The notes under the pieces were generated by a model. The model had not been told where the DNA came from. It saw only the letters and a program-made list of their open reading frames with translations, and made no database searches. Shown one piece after another: positions 5,968 to 11,129 of a DNA stretch of 11,129 nt. This DNA comes from Verrucomicrobiota bacterium (lineage in GTDB: Bacteria; Verrucomicrobiota; Verrucomicrobiia; Opitutales; Seribacteraceae): contig JACNJI010000337.1 in the NCBI GenBank assembly GCA_014382645.1, positions 1 to 11,129 on the forward strand, written 5' to 3'. The position numbers and the translations under genes are program-made. Each line of letters opens with the position of its first letter. Position 1 is the stretch's first letter.

Positions 5968-7254
5968 ATGATGTATTTGACCTTCGCCAAAAGAATTTTA
6001 GTCACTGCCGTGGCCTTGTCGTTCATGCAAGTCGGGCTTCGGGCCGAGTCGCTTGAGATGTGGATCAGTTCCCATCAGGACCAGGTCTATTACGAAAAGA
6101 TGGCGGAACTTTTCCGCAAGAAGACCAAGAAGGATCTGACCGTGTCGGTGAGTGCCTACGGTTTCCGGGAAATGCCGGACAAGCTGGGCGTGGCCTTTCG
6201 GACGGGAAAGGGCATGCCCGACCTCGTGCAACTGGACGAAACCTTCTTCGGGGTGTTTCTCGGTCCCAAGTCTCCCTTCGTCGACCTGACCAAACGGGTA
6301 AAGGAGTCGGGCTTGGACAAAGATCTCCATTCGAGGCGACTGGAAGTGTTCACCTACAAGGGTCAGGTATTGGGCGTTCCCCAATCATTGAGTGCCATGG
6401 TGCTCTACTACCGGAAAGATTTGTTCAAGGAGCTCGGGGTGAACCCGGACGACTTGGCGACCTGGGAGGGAGTGGAGACAGTGGGGGAGCATCTTCAAAA
6501 GAAGCACGGTCAGCGGCTCATGGCAATCGACGGTACTCTTTTCGACGTGTTGCTTCGGCAACGCGGGAGCGACCTTTTCGACGCCAAGGGCAAACTGCTT
6601 CCGGACTTCGAGTTGGCGGTGGAATTGCTTGAGAAATTATCGGACCTCTCTGAGAGGCAGATCACCGTATTGCCCGACCGTGGCACGATTTTCGACCCCG
6701 TCTTTTTCAGTGGCGACTTGGAGACCGGCGAGGTGCTCTGCGTACCTGGGGCCGATTGGTACGGGCTCGACCTCTTCCAGCAGTTCGCCCCCGATATGAA
6801 GGGAATGTGGGGCATGCTACCCCTTCCCGCGTGGAAGGACGAGAAGGGTGAACTGGGCCCCAGAACAGCCACTTTTGCTGGCCAAGGTCTCATGATTTGC
6901 AAGGGCAGCAAGAAACAGGACGCGGCGTGGGAGTTCATTGATTTCGTGATGAAAGATCCCGATGCCAACGCCGAACGTTTCCTGCAGGGAAACAGCTTTC
7001 CCGCCTACAAGCCCGCCTGGAAGGACAAACGCCTCCTGAAGAAGCACGAGTACTTCGACCAGTCCATGGGCAAACTTCTTATCGAACTGGAAAAGGAAAT
7101 TCCTCCCGTGAACGTAAACCCCAAGCGACCGCAGGCGATCTTCCTCATGCAGGAAAACTACTTCGGTGCCATCATGTTCCAAGCCCTCGAGGCCCGCAAG
7201 GCACTGGAAGAGTACAGGGACGCCATCGAGGCGAAGGACGGCAACCGCAGGTAA
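5968..7254 (+). CDS. ABC transporter extracellular sugar-binding protein (CUT1 type)
   Basis: A 428-residue exported binding protein of solute-binding family 1 (MalE/UgpB-like), normal in length. Residues 1-26 are a Sec signal peptide ending LRA; there is no lipobox, so it would be periplasmic rather than lipid-anchored. After it come the first lobe (SLEMWISSH, strand 1), PDLVQLDE (84-91), the hinge stretch VPQSLSAMVLYYRKDLF (137-153) in which family members read VP...LYYNKDLF, and the C-terminal FAGQGLMICKGSKKQDAAWEF (about 303-323). The last follows the pattern of this family, where G-x-x-ls-k-s-k-A-wEF is usual. Two ATGs in a row (5968 and 5971) are possible starts; there is no Shine-Dalgarno sequence. 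It is followed after 10 bases by the first permease, so it captures substrate for that importer. Substrate cannot be deduced; an oligosaccharide or sugar derivative is likely from the family. Confidence 0.92.
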   Translation: MMYLTFAKRILVTAVALSFMQVGLRAESLEMWISSHQDQVYYEKMAELFRKKTKKDLTVSVSAYGFREMPDKLGVAFRTGKGMPDLVQLDETFFGVFLGPKSPFVDLTKRVKESGLDKDLHSRRLEVFTYKGQVLGVPQSLSAMVLYYRKDLFKELGVNPDDLATWEGVETVGEHLQKKHGQRLMAIDGTLFDVLLRQRGSDLFDAKGKLLPDFELAVELLEKLSDLSERQITVLPDRGTIFDPVFFSGDLETGEVLCVPGADWYGLDLFQQFAPDMKGMWGMLPLPAWKDEKGELGPRTATFAGQGLMICKGSKKQDAAWEFIDFVMKDPDANAERFLQGNSFPAYKPAWKDKRLLKKHEYFDQSMGKLLIELEKEIPPVNVNPKRPQAIFLMQENYFGAIMFQALEARKALEEYRDAIEAKDGNRR

Positions 7255-7264
7255 ATAGTTTGTT

Positions 7265-8290
7265 TTGCCTAGTCTTTTGCAAACGCATCGTACAGGGCTG
7301 TTTTCTCTCATACTCTTTATCGGCCCGTTCTTCGGCCTATTGCTCTTATTTTGGGCAGTGCCGCTCGGACTGAGCGTCGATCTGGCTCTGCAACACCCCG
7401 ATTACGTTCCTGGTTACCGCGAGGATGCCGCACCGCAAGGAGGGGAGGGCGGGGGCTCGGCAACCTCGGGTTCCGCGGATTGGTTGAATGTTTCCTGGGA
7501 ACCTGAAGAAGAAGCAGCGAATGAACCGGTCGAGAAGTACGTCGGCTTCGGCAACTTCTCCTATGTTCTCGGCGACCCCAAGTTTCACAAGGCTCTGGGA
7601 AACACTGCCCTCTACGTCTTGGGCACGATTGGCATCGCGCTTCCCCTTGCCTTCTTTCTTGCCCATTTCCTGCGGCAGGTTCCGGGGCGGATGCGGCCTG
7701 TCCTTAGTTTTCTGCTTCTTCTTCCCGGGCTTTGCCTGTCGGGAGTGCTGGCTACGCTCTTTCAACTGTTTTTTCACGGGCGAGAGGGGGCCCTCAACCA
7801 GTGGTTCGTCGTGCCTATGGGGTTCGAGCCGATAAACTGGTTGCTTGACCCGTCCTTCGTGTTGCCTGCCCTCGTCCTTCAGGCGGTATGGAGGTGGGCG
7901 GGGTTTATTGTTCTTTTCTTCCTTTGCGGCATGGAGGCCATACCCAAGGCCTATTACGAGGCGGCTAGGGTGGAGGGAGCCGGTGCATGGCGGGTGCTAA
8001 GAACCATAACCTTTCCCGCCGTCCGACATGTGACGGTATTCGCCGCCGTGTTCCTTGTCATCGACGGTTTCGCCTCCTTTTCGGGAGCCTACAACCTGCT
8101 CGGTGGTTCGGGCGGGATTCTGGACTCCGGCCTCCTGCTGGTCACCTACTTGTATCAGGTTGCCTTTCCGGGAGGTTCCGGACAGTTCGACTTTCCTGCT
8201 GCTGCCGCCATGAGCTTGCTGGTGGTGCCTCTTACCGCACTGGTTCTGTTTCTCGTCTTGTTCGGTAGAAATCGATTCTCACGTACATGA
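7265..8290 (+). CDS. ABC transporter permease, MalF/UgpA-like
   Basis: A 341-residue inner-membrane subunit of a CUT1 sugar importer. The first transmembrane helix is at 12-40 and several more run from 112 to 335. The cytoplasmic EAA loop that docks the ATPase is YYEAARVEGAGAWRVLRTITF at about 230-250, matching the family pattern EAA...G. The reading frame closes with TAG at 7256-7258 and has no ATG before the first helix; TTG at 7265 is the first usable start and TTG at 7277 an alternative, so a non-AUG start is required. An unusual feature is a hydrophilic, Gly/Glu/Ser-rich stretch (about 45-92) in the first external loop. The gene lies 10 bases after the binding protein, and its stop overlaps the next permease start (ATGA). 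Confidence 0.92.
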   Translation: MPSLLQTHRTGLFSLILFIGPFFGLLLLFWAVPLGLSVDLALQHPDYVPGYREDAAPQGGEGGGSATSGSADWLNVSWEPEEEAANEPVEKYVGFGNFSYVLGDPKFHKALGNTALYVLGTIGIALPLAFFLAHFLRQVPGRMRPVLSFLLLLPGLCLSGVLATLFQLFFHGREGALNQWFVVPMGFEPINWLLDPSFVLPALVLQAVWRWAGFIVLFFLCGMEAIPKAYYEAARVEGAGAWRVLRTITFPAVRHVTVFAAVFLVIDGFASFSGAYNLLGGSGGILDSGLLLVTYLYQVAFPGGSGQFDFPAAAAMSLLVVPLTALVLFLVLFGRNRFSRT

Positions 8291-9111
8291 ATTCTAGTTC
8301 TGCAAGATACTTTTCTCCCGCCGTGCTCGTCTCCTTGCTTGCGGGACTGGTCTTTTCCTATCCCTTTCTGTGGATGTTTCTTTCCGCGTTCAAGACCAAC
8401 AAGGAAATCTATCAACCCTTGCTCCTGTTTCCCGCCGACTACGAATGGGATGCCTTTGCTGCCCTGTTTTCGGGGAAGTACCTCGATTTCACCAGCTTCT
8501 TTCTCAATTCCGTTTTCATTTCCTGTATGCAGGCCCTGTTTGCCACTGCCGTTACAGCCTGCGCCGGATTCGCGTTTGCCAAACTGAATTTCCGGTTCAA
8601 GGGAGCATTCTTCCTGTTGGCGGTATTGGTCATTCTGGTACCGAAGCAAGCCTTGGCCATTCCGCTTTTCGAATGGTTGACTTGGCTGGAACTGAACGGA
8701 AGCCGATGGGCGGTGATCCTGCCCGGGATAGCCAGCGGGCTCGGCATCGTGTTCTTCACCCAAATCTTTAGCCGGATTCCGAACGAATTGATCGATCTCG
8801 CAAGGGTGGAGGGGGCATCGCTGCCCCGAACCTTTCTCGCAATCCTCCCGCTGGTGGCTCCGGCCCTCGTTACCTATGGCTTGATCCACTTCATCCTGGC
8901 GTGGCAGGAACACTTGTTTCCCTTGCTCCTGCTTTCCGATGCCAACCAAACCTTGCCCTTGGGGCTCGCCAAGCTGCGCGACTCCAGTCACCGAATTCCC
9001 GAAGCCGTAGCCATGGCGGCCGCCACCTTTACGCTCGTTCCTGTGGTCGCCTTGTTCGCCGTCTTTTATGGGAAGATGCGAACGGCTCTGGCCGAACTGA
9101 CCCTACACTGA
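8287..9111 (+). CDS. ABC transporter permease, MalG/UgpE-like
   Basis: The second membrane subunit of the importer, 274 residues, the usual size. Six hydrophobic segments can be read, at roughly 10-33, 71-98, 106-128, 140-160, 184-206 and 240-262. The EAA loop is at about 167-189 (LIDLARVEGASLPRTFLAILPL), with the invariant Gly and downstream Pro in place; the first residues are LAR instead of EAA. The ATG at 8287 shares ATGA with the stop of the first permease, so translation is probably coupled and no separate ribosome site is needed. It would pair with the first permease as a heterodimer. At its 3' end the last nine bases are shared with the oppositely oriented ATPase gene. Assignment is secure. 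Confidence 0.93.
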   Translation: MNSSSARYFSPAVLVSLLAGLVFSYPFLWMFLSAFKTNKEIYQPLLLFPADYEWDAFAALFSGKYLDFTSFFLNSVFISCMQALFATAVTACAGFAFAKLNFRFKGAFFLLAVLVILVPKQALAIPLFEWLTWLELNGSRWAVILPGIASGLGIVFFTQIFSRIPNELIDLARVEGASLPRTFLAILPLVAPALVTYGLIHFILAWQEHLFPLLLLSDANQTLPLGLAKLRDSSHRIPEAVAMAAATFTLVPVVALFAVFYGKMRTALAELTLH

Positions 9112-10197
9112 GAGGTTTTTCCCTGTCTCCGGGTCGAACAGGTGACACCGTTCGGAATCTACGGTCAAGCTAACCTTGGAACCGATTTCCACTTCCGGTC
9201 GTTCCGTCACCTTTGCCACCAACAGGCTGTTGGCTACGCGAACATGCAGCAAGCGAGCCTCGCCGACATCCTCCAGCATTTCGAGCATTCCTTCCAACAA
9301 ACCATATTGGGAATCTTTGACATTCCCAGTTGCTAGGCTGAAATCTTCGGGCCTTGCTCCGAGTATGGTTTTACCTGCGGGAATGTTCTTAAGCTCCTCA
9401 CTTAGGGGGAGAGTGCAATCGCCCATGGCGAAGCACGCATCGCCGGCCTCTTCTGTTTTTTCGCCTTCCAGAAAATTCATTGATGGGGAACCTATAAATT
9501 CGCCGACAAACCGATCGACCGGATGATCGTAGACTTCCTTTGGAGTACCGACTTGGCGGATCAAGCCCTCATTCATGACGCAGACGCGGTCGCCGAGGGT
9601 CATGGCTTCCACTTGATCGTGGGTGACGTAGATCGTGGTGGTGCCCAGTTCACGGTGCAGGAGCGCCAGTTCTCGTCGCATGGTAACCCGGAGACGCGCA
9701 TCGAGGTTGCTTAATGGCTCGTCCATGAGAAAGACGGCGGGCCTTCGGGCAATGGCTCGTCCAAAGGCGACTCTTTGGCGTTGTCCACCCGAGAGAGCTC
9801 CCGGCTTTCGATCGAGTAATTCGTCCAATCCCAGTTTCTCGGCGACTTCCAATACCCGTGTCTTCACTTCCGATTCGGGAGTCTTTCTAGCTCGCAGACC
9901 GAACGCCATGTTGTCGAAGGCCTTCATGTGAGGATACAGGGCGTAGTTTTGGAATACCATGGCGACGTCTCGGTCTTTCGGTTCCATGTCGTTTGCCAAC
10001 TTTCCGCCGATTCGAAGGGAACCTGAGGTGATTTCCTCCAATCCGGCGATCATTCGAAGAGTCGTCGTCTTTCCGCAACCCGAGGGTCCAACCAAAACCA
10101 AAAACTCGCCATCCGATGCGGTCAGGCTTACGTTGTCCACGGCCTTTACGTTCTTGGGGTAGATTTTACTAACGGAATCTAATTCGACTTCAGCCAT
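9103..10197 (-). CDS. ABC transporter ATP-binding protein, MalK/UgpC/MsmX-like
   Basis: A 364-residue ATPase of the CUT1 subfamily, full length. Visible in order: Walker A GPSGCGKTT (37-45), Q-loop Gln83 in VFQNYALYPH, signature LSGGQRQRVAFGRA (135-148), Walker B VFLMDEP (155-161), D-loop SNLDA, and H-loop His193. From about 235 to the end is the C-terminal TOBE/OB-fold regulatory region typical of MalK-type proteins, with GARPED at 280-285. It would energise import by docking on the EAA loops of the two permeases. The gene is not in the permease operon: it is read from the opposite strand, tail to tail, and shares nine bases at the 3' ends. Independent transcription suits a shared, multitask ATPase of the MsmX kind, but it may simply serve the adjacent importer. 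Confidence 0.95.
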   Translation of the reverse strand: MAEVELDSVSKIYPKNVKAVDNVSLTASDGEFLVLVGPSGCGKTTTLRMIAGLEEITSGSLRIGGKLANDMEPKDRDVAMVFQNYALYPHMKAFDNMAFGLRARKTPESEVKTRVLEVAEKLGLDELLDRKPGALSGGQRQRVAFGRAIARRPAVFLMDEPLSNLDARLRVTMRRELALLHRELGTTTIYVTHDQVEAMTLGDRVCVMNEGLIRQVGTPKEVYDHPVDRFVGEFIGSPSMNFLEGEKTEEAGDACFAMGDCTLPLSEELKNIPAGKTILGARPEDFSLATGNVKDSQYGLLEGMLEMLEDVGEARLLHVRVANSLLVAKVTERPEVEIGSKVSLTVDSERCHLFDPETGKNLSV

Positions 10198-10258
10198 TTC
10201 TCGGTAATCTTTTACACGTTGAGCCAGGAGAGTGAAGAAGAAAGGGGATCATTCACGC

Positions 10259-10286
10259 TTGTCGGAAACGTACAGTGGACTAGATT
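10259..10286 (+). promoter_or_regulatory. Possible promoter of the cytochrome c gene
   Basis: TTGTCG (10259-10264) and TAGATT (10281-10286) are 16 bases apart in the 96-base gap between the divergent ATPase and cytochrome genes. Transcription would begin at about 10293, almost on the GTG start at 10294, implying a nearly leaderless message. The matches to consensus are partial (four of six each). Confidence 0.25.
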
Positions 10287-10293
10287 GTGGGGC

Positions 10294-11016
10294 GTGAAGA
10301 AAATCTTCGACTGCAAACTTGGGCTTTGGCCCATCGTCTTTTGGGCGGCACTCACTGGATGCCAAACCGACTCTTGGGAAAGCCCTCCATCGGATAGCTC
10401 GCGGCGACCGGAGGCAATCGTGGCCGAGTGCACCCTGTGCCACAGCACGCAGGAGGCGCAGCGGGGTCCCATTCTGCACGGCATGGACAACTGGTACTTG
10501 CTGGACCAAATACAGAAATTTCATTCGGGTGTGCGCGGACGAGATTCGGACAACCGTTCGGAATACCTGATGGGCTCGGCAGTGAAGAAAATTCGCAGCG
10601 ACTATGAAATGGCCTTGGCCGCGAATTGGTTTTCTCAACAGGCTCCTCTTCCGGCCATTCGCACCGTTTCCGGAGACTTGGAAGCGGGAGCGGTGCTATA
10701 CGCTTCCCGGTGCGCATCCTGTCACGGCGAAAAGGCCGAAGGGAAGCGGGAAACCCTCTCACCTTCGCTCACCCGCTTGGAGGGATGGTACTTTTTCGAT
10801 CAAATGAAGAAGTTTCGTTCCGGCGATCGTGGCAGCAACCTCGCCGACTTGGGCGGAAAAGCGATGTCCGCCGCCGTCAACGGCATGAGCAACCGACAAT
10901 TCAAGGACGTGGTCGCCTACGTCGTCGAAACCTTCGGCCCGCCCGAGGCTCTCTCGCTCAGGGAAAAAATGCTGCAACGGGTCTCCGAAGGCAAGGATGC
11001 CAACGCCACTCACTAG
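10294..11016 (+). CDS. Diheme c-type cytochrome lipoprotein
   Basis: The GTG at 10294 is preferred because it opens a lipoprotein signal: MKK, a hydrophobic core and the lipobox LTGC (Cys23). A TTG at 10219 would put 25 acidic, non-export residues in front. The 240-residue product has two heme-attachment motifs, CTLCH (46-50) and CASCH (140-144), so two covalent hemes are expected. The halves are an internal duplication: NWYLLDQIQKFHSGVRG (66-82) corresponds to GWYFFDQMKKFRSGDRG (164-180), and Met93 and Met191 are candidate axial ligands. The layout resembles cytochrome c4/c553-type electron carriers, in which a WYLxxQLxxFxxGxRG stretch is familiar. It would be a membrane-tethered periplasmic electron carrier to a terminal oxidase or dehydrogenase. 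No respiratory partner is in the window, and a link with the sugar genes is unsupported. Confidence 0.9.
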   Translation: MKKIFDCKLGLWPIVFWAALTGCQTDSWESPPSDSSRRPEAIVAECTLCHSTQEAQRGPILHGMDNWYLLDQIQKFHSGVRGRDSDNRSEYLMGSAVKKIRSDYEMALAANWFSQQAPLPAIRTVSGDLEAGAVLYASRCASCHGEKAEGKRETLSPSLTRLEGWYFFDQMKKFRSGDRGSNLADLGGKAMSAAVNGMSNRQFKDVVAYVVETFGPPEALSLREKMLQRVSEGKDANATH

Positions 11017-11129
11017 GCAACGCTCGCACGAATGGCTTCCAGTCGCTCGGGCGTGCCTACGTCGTCCCAACTGCCCTTATGGAGGGCTCCACACACGCGA
11101 TTGCCTGCTATCGCGGCACTGAGGCGAGG
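11013..11129 (-). CDS. Nucleotidyltransferase / NDP-sugar pyrophosphorylase, C-terminal fragment (MurU-like)
   Basis: The last 38 codons of a gene entering from the right edge. The visible end contains ALHKGSWDDVGTPERLEAIR, and WxDVGTPERL is the C-terminal hallmark of the single-domain sugar nucleotidyltransferases such as N-acetylmuramate-1-phosphate uridylyltransferase (MurU) and mannose-1-phosphate guanylyltransferase-like proteins. Such enzymes join a sugar-1-phosphate and a nucleoside triphosphate in the cytoplasm. The nucleotide-binding N-terminus is outside the window, so substrate and symbol cannot be given. Its TAG stop interlocks with the TAG of the oppositely oriented cytochrome gene inside a CTAG at 11013-11016. 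Confidence 0.78.
   Translation of the reverse strand, partial: PRLSAAIAGNRVCGALHKGSWDDVGTPERLEAIRASVA

Noticed and set aside
6060..6632. Second plus-strand open frame inside the binding-protein gene
   Set aside because: It is out of frame with the conserved binding-protein sequence and gives an Arg/Gly/Ser-rich product typical of a shifted frame in GC-rich coding DNA.
8155..8991. Long antisense open frame (278 codons) across the two permease genes
   Set aside because: It lies wholly opposite two genes with clear EAA loops and membrane helices, and its Gln/Lys/Glu-rich product is what antisense reading of Leu, Phe and Ala codons gives. It has no recognisable domain.
10219..10293. TTG start extending the cytochrome
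   Set aside because: It would add an acidic N-terminus ahead of the lipoprotein signal and abolish normal export; the GTG at 10294 explains the LTGC lipobox.

Overview
The window looks like an accessory, polysaccharide-oriented chromosomal segment from a free-living member of the Planctomycetota/Verrucomicrobiota group; I lean to Verrucomicrobiota, Opitutae-like. The reasons are a two-domain DUF1080 protein of the kind common in that group, a leucine-rich-repeat lipoprotein ending in an FWxRFDxGEF-type tail, a sulfatase next to a xylose-isomerase-like TIM barrel, and the general scarcity of Shine-Dalgarno sequences. The assignment rests on gene content only. No tRNA, rRNA, CRISPR array, insertion sequence or phage gene is visible, and no gap without a gene exceeds about 180 bases.

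Left part (1-1916, all minus strand): the first 19 codons of a sulfatase run off the left edge. Upstream of it lie a sugar isomerase/epimerase with a complete tagatose-3-epimerase-like metal site and then a proline/alanine/glycine-rich exported protein. Codon use in that last gene suggests a one-base frameshift near its 3' end. Centre-left (2092-4076, plus strand): a secreted DUF1080 (3-keto-disaccharide hydrolase-type) protein is joined by a GTGA stop/start overlap to an LRR lipoprotein. They converge on a minus-strand pair (4113-5815): an exported alpha/beta hydrolase coupled by an ATGA overlap to an exported HEXXH putative metalloprotease.

Right part: a CUT1-type sugar ABC importer (binding protein 5968, permeases 7265 and 8287) is read rightward from a plausible sigma70-like promoter. 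A MalK/UgpC-like ATPase lies on the opposite strand, with its stop codon inside the 3' end of the second permease. A diheme cytochrome c lipoprotein (10294-11016) follows, divergent from the ATPase. Its stop codon interlocks, in a CTAG, with the stop of a minus-strand nucleotidyltransferase that enters from the right edge.

Working together (inference): exported esterase and DUF1080 enzymes could trim or cleave a modified glycan outside the cytoplasm, the ABC system could import the products, and the isomerase and the apparently cytoplasmic sulfatase could process them. The pairing of DUF1080 with a TIM-barrel isomerase recalls oxidation-based (3-keto) glycoside cleavage, but no sugar dehydrogenase is present in the window, so this is a hypothesis. 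The cytochrome and the nucleotidyltransferase look like unrelated neighbours.
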